DNA of 64,000 nucleotides, taken from positions 18,005 to 82,004 of the forward strand of contig CACWGK010000002.1 in assembly GCA_902760415.1 (NCBI GenBank), in the 5' to 3' direction. The DNA comes from an uncultured Lachnospiraceae bacterium (lineage in GTDB: Bacteria; Bacillota; Clostridia; Lachnospirales; Lachnospiraceae). Below the pieces are notes generated by a model. It saw only the letters and a list, made by a program, of their open reading frames with translations, searched no databases and had not been told where the DNA came from. Both the position numbers and the translations under genes were made by a program. Positions 55,561 to 63,939 of the stretch are shown here, one piece after another (the first letter of the stretch is position 1; every line of letters begins with the position of its first letter).

Positions 55561-57029
55561 TTTCGTGGGATTCGAACTGTGACGGTGGTGCCTTCGTTGT
55601 ATGTACTTTCCACCGTTATGCCGTAGCCCACTCCATACATCATTTCAATACGTTTTTGTACATTTGCCATACCAAAGCCACGCTGTTCATCTAGAACTAT
55701 CTCTCCTGAGATTAGACCTCTCAGTCTCTCAAGTTCTTCATCTGTCATACCTATTCCAGTATCCTTAACACGGAATACCATAATATCGCCGCCGCTATCA
55801 CTTGATCTTTCCAGACGGCCTTCTACGCGGATCATACCACCACCACGCTTGTTTTTTATACCATGATATAACGCATTTTCTACAATAGGCTGCAAGGTGA
55901 GCTTCTGTATATGATTTTCATATATCGCTTCATCTATATCTATCTCATAGTCCAGAATATCCTGATAACGGTACCTCTGAATCTCGAGATAATTCTTCAC
56001 ATGTTCTCTTTCTTCCCTGACAGTAATCTCGCTCTCTCCCTTGCTCAGTGAGATTCTGAAGAAGCTAGACAGCTCCTGAATAACCTGAATTGCCTTCTGA
56101 TTTTCTCCCGCTTCCGTCATCCAGATTATAGCATCCAGTGTATTATATAAGAAATGAGGATTTATCTGTTCCTGAAGAAGTCTAAGCTCTGCATCCTTGG
56201 CTATTTCCTGCTCGCGGTGGATATCTTCTATAAGAGTCTCAATCTCTTTAACCATGCTGTTAAAACTCTCCGCCAGAGTCCTCATTTCATCATCTCGATC
56301 AGGATGATAGGATACAGTAAAATCTCCGCTGGCAAACTTCTCTGTCATTCCAACAAGTTCTGTAATTGGTTCTGTAATTCTTTGGGATAATCTCTTAGAT
56401 AAAATGTAAATTACAATAAGAATTATTATAAGAACTAGAATTATTATTCTAATAGTAGATAGAAGACTCCTTGCAACCTGACGTCGCAACATTTCCATGT
56501 TATGCGCTTCATCGTAAATGTACTTCTGAATATCATCTTGAATAAGAGACGTAAGAGTTCGAATATTCATATCTAACATCTCCATATTCTCGTCGTAATG
56601 ACCGCCCTCTTCAACATTTTCGAGAATATCATCAACTCTGGCATCAAGGATTCCAAGAAGCTTTATAAGAGCATTAAGATCACTTCGGACATTTTCCTCC
56701 GTGGTCTTATCACGAAGATTTTCAAAATGTTCAGTCGCATCACTAATAAGCGCCTTTGGATCCTCACCCTCTAGCTTTTCCTCAGCATCAGTCCAGTTAG
56801 CCGATCCCGTAATGATACGATACATCATCTCATCCATCGAGGACTTAAAGCTCATATTATATTCATTTGCGCTAGTAATATTCCGTACAAGCAGATCGTA
56901 TTCCTGGTAGAATCCGTACAGCCTGATTACAGCGATACTAAAAAGGATTATAAGAGGAATAACGCATATCCATATGTACTTGATCAGCTTGGACTGAATC
57001 TTGCTGCTTCTCTTCTTTTTTACGTTCAA
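55557..57029 (-). CDS. YesM-type sensor histidine kinase
   Basis: A 490-residue membrane kinase. A helix at about 18-38, an extracytoplasmic helical sensor (about 40-185) and a second helix (about 190-212) precede a HAMP linker. The His_kinase box QINPHFLYNTLDAIIWM (phosphoacceptor His) and an HATPase with IVENALYHGIKNK and FGMANVQKRI follow. The helical extracellular part lacks a sugar-binding fold, consistent with input from a separate binding lipoprotein, and one is encoded next downstream. It starts 4 bases after the response-regulator stop. Confidence 0.95.
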   Translation of the reverse strand: MNVKKKRSSKIQSKLIKYIWICVIPLIILFSIAVIRLYGFYQEYDLLVRNITSANEYNMSFKSSMDEMMYRIITGSANWTDAEEKLEGEDPKALISDATEHFENLRDKTTEENVRSDLNALIKLLGILDARVDDILENVEEGGHYDENMEMLDMNIRTLTSLIQDDIQKYIYDEAHNMEMLRRQVARSLLSTIRIIILVLIIILIVIYILSKRLSQRITEPITELVGMTEKFASGDFTVSYHPDRDDEMRTLAESFNSMVKEIETLIEDIHREQEIAKDAELRLLQEQINPHFLYNTLDAIIWMTEAGENQKAIQVIQELSSFFRISLSKGESEITVREEREHVKNYLEIQRYRYQDILDYEIDIDEAIYENHIQKLTLQPIVENALYHGIKNKRGGGMIRVEGRLERSSDSGGDIMVFRVKDTGIGMTDEELERLRGLISGEIVLDEQRGFGMANVQKRIEMMYGVGYGITVESTYNEGTTVTVRIPRK

Positions 57030-57033
57030 AGTC

Positions 57034-58671
57034 TTACGAGTCCTTCTTCATACGGCGGTATTCTTTCGGCGACATACCGATAGTCTTCTTAAATATATAA
57101 CTAAAATAATGCGGATCTTTGTATCCTACTTCAAATCCTATCTCAGAGGTTTTCATGGATGTACAAGTAAGTAGATCCTTCGCATTGTCCATTCTAACTT
57201 TCGTCAGGTAATCTATAAATGTCTCTCCAGTTTCTTTCCTGAAGATTGCACTGAAATGATTTGAACTGACATTTACATATGATGCAACTGTCTGAAGTGA
57301 CATTTCATCATTTTTATACTGAGCCTTAATAAACTCTCTGGCCTTATCAATAATCTCGGTATACTTCTTGTCCGACACTTGATTTCTATATTCTATAAGC
57401 ACTTTAAGGATTCTAGTGATGTAGTCCTTCGCCTTATCCACCGAGTCGACAAATCTTACAGGATCACTGAGCTCTCCCAGAATAGAAGCCGCCTTCTCAC
57501 GGCTAACATTCATGCTATCCAGAAATGCCATTCCACTGATAAGCGCCTCCATCAGAACATACTGACAGAACAGCCTCGACTCCATCGCTTCTTCACCGAG
57601 ACTTGAAAAATACTCAGATACAAGATCGTCAATCTCAACTAGAGTACCATTTCTAAGGAAATGAAATATGGTCTTCTGAGACACCATCTTTATATCTATT
57701 CCACCGATATCAAGCACGTTGCTATTACCATTTTCACCATAGAAGATAAAGCTCTCATCCAGCATATATCTCTCAGCAAATCTCTTACTAGCATCTCTAT
57801 AAGATGAGTTTACGTCACGGATTCGCTCTACTGGTTTTCCTATGGAAATGAAATAAATCCAGTCGGATTTGGTTGACATAATCTCTTTAATGATATCTAT
57901 TCCCTTCTGCGTATTCTGGTTCATATCATTTAAAGAATCAGACTTTTCTAAGAAGCAGAGAACATCGCCAACCTGCTCATAGAGATATACATTAGGACTT
58001 TTAGAGACTGTCTCTCTGATCCTGCTATATATTTCCTCACTAACGCCAGAGTACTCAGCAACATCGAACTCTTCTTCAGCTGGAACTCCCGCCTTATTCT
58101 TCGGAAATGCTTGAAAAAGCACTATTGAATAATAAGCAGCAGTTATATCTATGCCAAGTTCTCGCCCCTGTTCGAGCGACTCCTGCATAGAAAGCTTTCC
58201 ATCTATCATGTCATGAATAAACTTCTGCTTAGCCAGAGTCCTGATTTCTTCCATATCACGAAGATACTTATCCTTCGCTAGTTCGTCCTGCCGCTCCACA
58301 TTTATAGCATCAGCTATCTTTCCGAGCTCTGTAAGTAGATTTTCACCAGACACAGGCTTTAATATATATTCTTCCACGCCAATAGAGATAGCCTGCTTTG
58401 CATAGTTAAAATCATCATAACCACTCAGCACAACTATCTTAATATTGGGGATTTCCTTCTTAACCAGACGAGACAATTCAAGTCCGTCCATAAATGGCAT
58501 ACGAATATCCGTGATCAGGATATCCGGCCTTGCTTTAACGATCTTCGGAAATGCCATTTCTCCATCTCCAGCTTCGCCAACTAGCGTATAGCCATTCGCT
58601 TCCCAATTCACGGATTTCTTTATTCCCTCGCGGATTGCATATTCATCTTCTACAAGAAAAACCTTAATCAT
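57034..58671 (-). CDS. YesN-type response regulator with AraC DNA-binding domain
   Basis: A 545-residue regulator. The N-terminal receiver (VFLVEDEYAIREGI; DILITDIRMPFMDGLEL with the phosphoacceptor Asp; VLSGYDD; YILKPV) is followed by a long helical linker (about 125-430). Two C-terminal AraC helix-turn-helices end in DAKDLLTCTSMKTSEIGFEVGYKDPHYFSYIFKKTIGMSPKEYRR. It lies 35 bases after araD and is co-transcribed with the kinase and sensory lipoprotein. It is my candidate for the activator that binds the 25-bp motif found at three promoters of the pentose island. Confidence 0.95.
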   Translation of the reverse strand: MIKVFLVEDEYAIREGIKKSVNWEANGYTLVGEAGDGEMAFPKIVKARPDILITDIRMPFMDGLELSRLVKKEIPNIKIVVLSGYDDFNYAKQAISIGVEEYILKPVSGENLLTELGKIADAINVERQDELAKDKYLRDMEEIRTLAKQKFIHDMIDGKLSMQESLEQGRELGIDITAAYYSIVLFQAFPKNKAGVPAEEEFDVAEYSGVSEEIYSRIRETVSKSPNVYLYEQVGDVLCFLEKSDSLNDMNQNTQKGIDIIKEIMSTKSDWIYFISIGKPVERIRDVNSSYRDASKRFAERYMLDESFIFYGENGNSNVLDIGGIDIKMVSQKTIFHFLRNGTLVEIDDLVSEYFSSLGEEAMESRLFCQYVLMEALISGMAFLDSMNVSREKAASILGELSDPVRFVDSVDKAKDYITRILKVLIEYRNQVSDKKYTEIIDKAREFIKAQYKNDEMSLQTVASYVNVSSNHFSAIFRKETGETFIDYLTKVRMDNAKDLLTCTSMKTSEIGFEVGYKDPHYFSYIFKKTIGMSPKEYRRMKKDS

Positions 58672-58706
58672 GTAACCTCTACAATATCACCCGAACCTTA
58701 CTTCAA

Positions 58707-59402
58707 CTAATTCTGGCCATAATATGCATTTTCTCCATGCTTACGGAAGAAATGCTTATCTCTGATGCAGTCAGGTGCAGTCTTAACATTTGGATTAATA
58801 AGCTCTGTCTTAAGAGCCATCTTAGCAACCTCTTCAAGAACTACTGCATTATGTACAGCCTCAGCAGCATCCTTGCCCCATGTAAATGGACCATGATTCG
58901 TACAAAGAACACCAGGAGTATACATTGGATTTAATCCTCTCTCATCAAATGTCTCGATGATAACAAGACCTGTATTCTTCTCATATGCCTCATCTATCTC
59001 TTCAGGTGTAAGACTTCTAGCACAAGGAATCTCCCCATAGAAATAGTCTGCATGAGTTGTTCCATATAAAGGAATGCTTCTTCCAGCCTGAGCCCAAGAA
59101 GTAGCTTCAGGACTATGAGTATGAACTACACCACCGATATCTGCATATCTCTTATAAAGTTCCAAATGAGTAGGTGTGTCAGATGAAGGCTTATACTTAC
59201 CTTCAACCTTATTACCCTCAAGATCCATTACTACCATGTCATCAGGAGTCATCGTATCGTAGTCAACTCCACTTGGCTTAATAACGAAAAGACCAGCTTC
59301 TCTATCAATTCCACTAACATTTCCCCATGTATAAGTAACCAGACCTCTCTTAGGAAGCTCCATATTAGCTTCAAAAACCTTAATCTTTAATTCCTCTAAC
59401 AT
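58707..59402 (-). CDS. araD: L-ribulose-5-phosphate 4-epimerase
   Basis: A 231-residue class II aldolase-family enzyme converting L-ribulose-5-phosphate to D-xylulose-5-phosphate. [27 protein letters not shown], the metal-binding [13 protein letters not shown] and [16 protein letters not shown] are characteristic of AraD, and the length matches. It lies 63 bases after the ribulokinase-like gene, separated by a palindromic repeat, and upstream of the two-component genes. Its presence is the strongest sign that the island handles L-arabinose. Confidence 0.95.
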   Translation of the reverse strand: MLEELKIKVFEANMELPKRGLVTYTWGNVSGIDREAGLFVIKPSGVDYDTMTPDDMVVMDLEGNKVEGKYKPSSDTPTHLELYKRYADIGGVVHTHSPEATSWAQAGRSIPLYGTTHADYFYGEIPCARSLTPEEIDEAYEKNTGLVIIETFDERGLNPMYTPGVLCTNHGPFTWGKDAAEAVHNAVVLEEVAKMALKTELINPNVKTAPDCIRDKHFFRKHGENAYYGQN

Positions 59403-59426
59403 CTTTCTCTCCTTCTATCTTCAAAA

Positions 59427-59463
59427 TGAGTCACTTTGCACGTCCGACGTAACTAGTGACTCA
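59427..59463. repeat. GAGTCAC-type palindromic repeat
   Basis: TGAGTCAC (59427-59434) and GTGACTCA (59456-59463) arms flank the core ACGTCCGACGT. The whole is bordered by AAAA and TTTT, so it also has the form of an intrinsic terminator in either direction. It touches the ribulokinase stop codon. The sequence is nearly identical to the left copy at 21445. Confidence 0.9.
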
Positions 59464-59465
59464 TT

Positions 59466-61067
59466 TTATAATGTGTTGATTGCTGCTGTCTCTAGACTAT
59501 ATGCTGAAGTAAATGTCTTCATGAAATCATCAAATCCTTTGATTTCTTCTGGGGTGGCTGTTATAGTAGTTCCCTCTTCACCACCGAAGATAGTTCCATT
59601 TAGAAAGTCCGCAAGTGACTCAGAACCAAGAACATCTCCACCAGTCTTCATAAGATAAAGTGCAAGTACTGCCATTCCCCAAGCACCGCCTTCACCAGCA
59701 GTCTCCATTACTGTGATAGGACCTCCTGTAGCAGCTGACATGATTCTCTGACCAACCTCCTTAGTCTTAAAGAAGCCGCCATGTCCGAAAAGCTTGTCGA
59801 CCTTAACGCCCTCATCTCTAAGAAGAATATCAAGTCCAACCTTAAGTGTGCTGACTGCTGAATATAAATGAAGTCTCATAAAGTTTGCAAATGAGAAATC
59901 AGCATTTACCTTTCTTGCAAATACAGGTCTTCCCTCATCAAACCCAGTAACTGGTTCACCTGAGAAGTAGTTAAATCCCATAAGTCCACCACAATCAGGA
60001 GCACCATCTAATGCAGCTGTGAAAAGTGTAGTATATAACTTATCTGTATCTACAGGAGCACCTATAGCTTCGCTGTACTGCTTAAAGATATTAGCCCATG
60101 CATTTATATCTGATGTACAGTTGTTACAATGCACCATAGCTACATCATCACCAACTGGTGTTGTAACAACATCTATCTCTTCATGAAGAGTGTTAAGTGC
60201 ATGTTCCATAACAACCATGGCAAAGATTGAAGTTCCAGCAGATACATTTCCTGTACGTACTGCAACACTATTTGTAGCAACCATTCCTGTTCCAGCATCA
60301 CCCTCAGGTGGACACATAGGAATACCAGCCTGAAGATTACCACTCACATCAAGCTTTGCAGCACCTTCAGCAGTAAGTGTACCAGCTGACTCACCAGCGA
60401 GTCTAACTTCTGGAAGGATTCCTCTTATATTCCAAGTAACACCCTTCTGCATAAGGATCTTATCATACTTATCCAGATACTCTTCGTTATAATTTCTTGT
60501 CTTACTATCGATAGGGAACATACCAGATGCATCGCCTACGCCAAGCACCTTCTCACCTGATAACTGCCAATGAATATATCCAGCAAGAGTTGTAAAGAAA
60601 GCTATATCCTTTACATGATCCTCTTTATTCAGAATAGCCTGATGAAGATGAGCTATACTCCATCTCTGTGGGATATTGAAACCAAACTCCTGAGTAAGCT
60701 CCTTAGCAGCCTGCTCTGTGATAGTATTTCTCCAAGTTCTAAATGGAACAAGCAGATCACCACCTTCATTAAAGGCCATATAACCGTGCATCATAGCACT
60801 AAATCCTATAGCGCCTGTTGTCTTGATTACAGTGTCATACTGCTCTTTAACATTTTTAAGAAGATCAGCATAAGCATCCTGCAGACCATTCCATATCATA
60901 TCAAGACTATAAGTCCATACACCATTTTCAAACTGGTTCTCCCAGCCATGTCCACCCTGAGCAAGAGGCTTACCACTTTCATCAACTAGCACAGCCTTGA
61001 TTCTTGTAGAACCAAACTCTATTCCTATTGCAGTCTTTCCAGCCTCAATAATCTCTTTAACTCCCAT
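59466..61067 (-). CDS. araB: FGGY-family kinase, probable L-ribulokinase
   Basis: A 533-residue sugar kinase: AIGIEFGSTRIKAVLVDESG at the N-terminus, FSAMMHGYMAF, a PPEGDAGTGMVATNSVAVRTGNVSAGTSIFAM central region holding the candidate catalytic Asp, and TAGEGGAWGMAVLALYL near the C-terminus. These motifs differ from classic AraB and resemble, from memory, the second ribulokinase type of clostridia (AraK). Its place next to araD supports L-ribulose as substrate. It has its own promoter (61108-61135), and a structured RNA candidate lies upstream. The exact subfamily is uncertain. Confidence 0.8.
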   Translation of the reverse strand: MGVKEIIEAGKTAIGIEFGSTRIKAVLVDESGKPLAQGGHGWENQFENGVWTYSLDMIWNGLQDAYADLLKNVKEQYDTVIKTTGAIGFSAMMHGYMAFNEGGDLLVPFRTWRNTITEQAAKELTQEFGFNIPQRWSIAHLHQAILNKEDHVKDIAFFTTLAGYIHWQLSGEKVLGVGDASGMFPIDSKTRNYNEEYLDKYDKILMQKGVTWNIRGILPEVRLAGESAGTLTAEGAAKLDVSGNLQAGIPMCPPEGDAGTGMVATNSVAVRTGNVSAGTSIFAMVVMEHALNTLHEEIDVVTTPVGDDVAMVHCNNCTSDINAWANIFKQYSEAIGAPVDTDKLYTTLFTAALDGAPDCGGLMGFNYFSGEPVTGFDEGRPVFARKVNADFSFANFMRLHLYSAVSTLKVGLDILLRDEGVKVDKLFGHGGFFKTKEVGQRIMSAATGGPITVMETAGEGGAWGMAVLALYLMKTGGDVLGSESLADFLNGTIFGGEEGTTITATPEEIKGFDDFMKTFTSAYSLETAAINTL

Positions 61068-61107
61068 TTCTTTTTAACCTCCATTAATTCTTACTCGTAA
61101 CAAATCA

Positions 61108-61135
61108 TAGATATGTCTATTCTACCACCTGTCAA
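61108..61135 (-). promoter_or_regulatory. Putative promoter of the ribulokinase operon
   Basis: On the minus strand TTGACA (61130-61135) and TATCTA (61108-61113) are separated by 16 bases, about 40 bases upstream of the start codon. It lies downstream of the terminator at 61197, so the kinase operon need not depend on read-through. Confidence 0.6.
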
Positions 61136-61195
61136 AGTTTTGGAAAATCAATTTTTTTCTTTATTTTGTATGTTTTTTTACGTTAAAAAACAAAA

Positions 61196-61371
61196 GAAAA
61201 AACGAGGCTAACTAAAACCTCGTTTTTCCTTTATACACTTATCAAATACTCCCAAAGGAAGGGATGTAGCTTAGGAAACTACCAGTGAAAATCTAAGTAA
61301 TTAATAACACCCCTGTCATACAAATACTTTTAACCTTCACATGGTCTATAATCGTTTCCTTCACTGAAGCT
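61196..61371 (-). ncRNA. Structured RNA candidate between GH43 and ribulokinase genes
   Basis: A promoter-like pair (61377-61405) would start an RNA near 61371. Six nested helices can be drawn by hand: 61367-61372/61267-61272, 61354-61359/61274-61279, 61342-61345/61281-61284, 61336-61340/61285-61289, 61325-61329/61295-61299 and 61314-61319/61304-61309, closing a GGGG loop. An intrinsic terminator follows (arms 61197-61207 and 61218-61227). No reading frame or known riboswitch motif is evident. It could be a free small RNA, including a 6S-like RNA, or a leader/attenuator of the ribulokinase operon, whose start codon is about 130 bases beyond the terminator. Confidence 0.6.
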
Positions 61372-61376
61372 ATAGT

Positions 61377-61433
61377 AACATAGGTTTTCTAGAAAGACTT
61401 TTCAAAAATTGTCATTTTGTTTACAAATAATGC
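61377..61433 (-). promoter_or_regulatory. Promoter with pentose-island motif ahead of the structured RNA
   Basis: The 25-bp motif (61409-61433; core TTTGTAAACAA on the minus strand, ending AAATGACAA) lies 3 bases upstream of TTGAAA (61400-61405), which is 17 bases from TATGTT (61377-61382). The arrangement is the same as before the GH43 gene at 62533-62590. Confidence 0.75.
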
Positions 61434-61485
61434 TCATATTTTAGTTTTTATATCAAAAATATGCGTTTCTAGAATTAAACCTTAT

Positions 61486-62469
61486 TTACTTCTGATGATC
61501 ATAAGGATGAATAGTTTCAATAGTACCATCCTCAGCAATATTAAGCTTTGTATACTTAACAGTTCTCTTATGAGCACAGCCACCTGACATCTCAGCGTCA
61601 TGGTAGAACAGATACCACTCACCATCGATTTCAACGATAGAATGATGTGTTGTCCATCCAATAACTGGCTCCATAATTCTGCCTCTATATGTAAATGGGC
61701 CTGCAGGATTATCACCTTCAGCATAGCAGAGATAATGTGTTGTACCTGTAGAATATGAAAGATAATACTTACCGTTGAACTTATGTACCCATGGTCCCTC
61801 GAAGTATCTTCTATCCTCATCGCCAGCCTTGATAGGCTCACCATTTTCGTCAAGGATTTCAATCATCTTAGGTGTAGTCTTAAATGCTGTAAGATCTTCA
61901 TTAAACTCAGCAAAAATTGGGCCAAGTGACTTATCATCGCCTTCTGGACGTCTCTCATCTGGATTAAACTTTCCTGACTGCCACATCTCGAGCTGTCCGC
62001 CCCAAAGTCCACCATTATAGCAATAGATTCTTCCATCATCATCAAGAAGAACTGCTGGATCTATACTGTAGCTACCCTGGATATAATTCTCCTGAGCAAC
62101 AAATGGGCCAACAGGTGAATCAGATACAGCAACACCTATACGGAATATATCATCCTTATCCTTTGCAGGGAATACAAGATAATACTTATCATTTACCTTA
62201 ACAGCATCAGGTGCCCACATCTGTCTAGAAACCCATGGAACATCCTTCTCATGAAGAGCAACACCATTATCTACGCATGGGCTATCAAGGGAATCCATAG
62301 AAAGGACATGATAATCCTCCATTCTATACTGCTCGCCGTCATCATCTTCTTCCATATCTATATCCATATCATGTGATGGATAGATATAAATCTTACCGTC
62401 AAATACATGTGCTGATGGATCTGCTGTATAAATATGCTCCACCAATGGCTTTCTTTCATTATCTCTCAT
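61486..62469 (-). CDS. Cytoplasmic GH43 arabinofuranosidase/xylosidase
   Basis: A 327-residue five-bladed beta-propeller glycosidase. The catalytic base Asp is in TADPSAHVF, the pKa-modulating Asp in YSIDPAVLLDD, and the acid Glu in YFEGPWVHK, all intact. No signal peptide is present, so it acts on imported oligosaccharides, releasing L-arabinose or xylose. The length fits a single-domain GH43 without the extra C-terminal beta sandwich of beta-xylosidases. A promoter with the pentose-island motif precedes it. The precise linkage specificity cannot be read. Confidence 0.9.
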   Translation of the reverse strand: MRDNERKPLVEHIYTADPSAHVFDGKIYIYPSHDMDIDMEEDDDGEQYRMEDYHVLSMDSLDSPCVDNGVALHEKDVPWVSRQMWAPDAVKVNDKYYLVFPAKDKDDIFRIGVAVSDSPVGPFVAQENYIQGSYSIDPAVLLDDDGRIYCYNGGLWGGQLEMWQSGKFNPDERRPEGDDKSLGPIFAEFNEDLTAFKTTPKMIEILDENGEPIKAGDEDRRYFEGPWVHKFNGKYYLSYSTGTTHYLCYAEGDNPAGPFTYRGRIMEPVIGWTTHHSIVEIDGEWYLFYHDAEMSGGCAHKRTVKYTKLNIAEDGTIETIHPYDHQK

Positions 62470-62532
62470 AATGCCCCTCTTTTCTTAAGCGATTAACCGC
62501 TTTGTCTTCTTATTCTAATACACAGTAATATT

Positions 62533-62590
62533 ATCATAAAGATATTTGCTAATACTTTTCATATCTTGCGATTTTCTTTACAAATGTTGC
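62533..62590 (-). promoter_or_regulatory. GH43 promoter with pentose-island motif
   Basis: The 25-bp motif (62566-62590; core TTTGTAAAGAA, a one-base variant) lies 3 bases upstream of ATGAAA (62557-62562), which is 18 bases from TATGAT (62533-62538). A start near 62526 gives a leader of about 57 bases, which holds a small palindrome (AAGCG/CGCTT at 62487-62502). Confidence 0.75.
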
Positions 62591-62608
62591 CATAATAAGC
62601 AAAAGCGA

Positions 62609-63649
62609 TTAAAAACATTTCTTCTTATGTTCCTGGTTACAGGAATCAAGACGATCACATTTGTAGCAGATTTCATTACTACTAAATCCTTCTTCAAAAA
62701 AGCTCTTTACATTATCTAGAGTTGTATCTGCAATATTTGTAAGAGCTTCCTGCGTAAGAAATGCCTGATGCGAGGTTACGATAACATTTGGCATAGAGAT
62801 AAGTCTGGCCAAAATGTCATCATTCACTATATGATTCGAATAATCATGGAAGAAAACATTTGATTCCTCCTCATATACATCAAGACAAGCTGCACCAATC
62901 TTACGCTGCTTAATTCCCTCAACAAGAGCCTCAGCATCAATAAGAGCACCTCTTGACGTATTGATAAGAACAACCCCCTTCTTCATCTTATCTATAGAAT
63001 CTGCATTTACCATATGATGATTTTCATCTGTAAGTGGGCAATGAAATGATATGATATCACTACGCTTCCAAAGCTCATCAAGTGACACATAATCTATACC
63101 ACTACCTTCAGCCGGAAACTTATCATAGGCAATGATATTCATACCAAATCCTCTACATATATCAATAAATATACGTCCAATTTTACCGGTACCAACAACA
63201 CCAACAGTCTTACCATGTAAATCAAATCCAGTAAGTCCATTAAGGCTGAAATTGAAATCCTTTGTACGTATATATGCTTTATGGATTCTTCTAACAGAAG
63301 TAAGAAGAAGTGCTATAGCATGCTCGGCAACAGCATAAGGCGAATAAGCCGGAACACGAACAACATGAATCTTCTCATATGCATAACTAATATCTACATT
63401 ATTATAGCCTGCACATCTTAAAGCTATAAGTTTAACATTCATCTCAACCAGCTTATCAATAACTTCTTTATTTATATCATCATTAACAAATACGCATACA
63501 GCATCATATCCGTCGGCCAAACGGACCGTATCCTCAGAAAGTCTGGTCTCAAAATATGTGATATCATATTCATTCTTATTATTAGCTTTAATAAAAGAAT
63601 CTCTATCATAATCCTTAGCATCAAAAAAAGCTATTCTTATATTACTCAT
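62609..63649 (-). CDS. D-2-hydroxyacid dehydrogenase (D-lactate dehydrogenase-like) with Cys-rich tail
   Basis: A 346-residue NAD-dependent enzyme. The Rossmann motif GVVGTGKIGR lies near residue 150; the catalytic Arg is in NTSRGALID, the Glu in DVYEEES and the His in SHQAFLTQEAL. RCAGYNNVD is typical of D-lactate dehydrogenases. The C-terminus extends about 20 residues beyond the usual end and carries four Cys (CYKC...SC...KKKCF), looking like a small metal knuckle. It would reduce pyruvate to D-lactate, regenerating NAD+ during sugar fermentation. It stands alone, between the tRNA terminator and the GH43 promoter. Confidence 0.9.
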   Translation of the reverse strand: MSNIRIAFFDAKDYDRDSFIKANNKNEYDITYFETRLSEDTVRLADGYDAVCVFVNDDINKEVIDKLVEMNVKLIALRCAGYNNVDISYAYEKIHVVRVPAYSPYAVAEHAIALLLTSVRRIHKAYIRTKDFNFSLNGLTGFDLHGKTVGVVGTGKIGRIFIDICRGFGMNIIAYDKFPAEGSGIDYVSLDELWKRSDIISFHCPLTDENHHMVNADSIDKMKKGVVLINTSRGALIDAEALVEGIKQRKIGAACLDVYEEESNVFFHDYSNHIVNDDILARLISMPNVIVTSHQAFLTQEALTNIADTTLDNVKSFFEEGFSSNEICYKCDRLDSCNQEHKKKCF

Positions 63650-63703
63650 CTTCTAAGTTCTCCTTTTTTAAATAGAAATGAAATGAAAACTAAAATATAA
63701 AAC

Positions 63704-63743
63704 AAAAAAAGTTCTAAAATGGAATTATACCATTTCAGAACTT
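63704..63743 (-). terminator. Intrinsic terminator after tRNA-Trp
   Basis: A 14-bp stem with one mismatch (arms 63709-63722 and 63730-63743) is followed on the minus strand by seven Ts (63704-63710). It begins 12 bases after the tRNA. Confidence 0.92.
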
Positions 63744-63754
63744 CTTTTTCAATT

Positions 63755-63825
63755 CAGGGGGTAAGGGAATCGAACCCCTTCCAAAGGTTTTGGAGACCCC
63801 TATCATACCGGTAGACCAACCCCCT
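63755..63825 (-). tRNA. trnW: tRNA-Trp (CCA anticodon)
   Basis: A 71-base cloverleaf read on the minus strand: a 7-bp acceptor stem (AGGGGGT with ACCCCCT, G discriminator), an anticodon arm GGGGT-CTCCAAA-ACCTT giving anticodon CCA, and a T arm with GGTTCGATTCC. The 3' CCA is not encoded. It begins only about 6 bases after the T-tract of the rRNA terminator. Confidence 0.97.
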
Positions 63826-63836
63826 ATTTATAAAAA

Positions 63837-63860
63837 ACTCGATCTATAAATAGATCGAGT
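63837..63860 (-). terminator. Intrinsic terminator-like hairpin between 23S rRNA and tRNA-Trp
   Basis: A perfect palindrome with 11-bp arms (ACTCGATCTAT and its complement) and a minimal loop is followed on the minus strand by six Ts, directly ahead of the tRNA. Confidence 0.85.
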
Positions 63861-63939
63861 ATTTAATACTTTTATTGTACTTTCAAAACTTCATACAGTT
63901 AATACTTTTATCAAGACCTTACGTATCTTCCTAAATCTA

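Noticed and set aside
61196-61371. Assignment of the structured region to a known riboswitch (T-box, TPP, purine, cobalamin, c-di-GMP, ZTP, fluoride)
   Set aside because: None of the short conserved core motifs I know for these classes is present on the minus strand. A 6S-like RNA cannot be excluded by eye.
63826-63939. Possible 5S rRNA gene between 23S and tRNA-Trp
   Set aside because: The length would fit, but the sequence is AT-rich and lacks the conserved CCGAAC and other 5S blocks.
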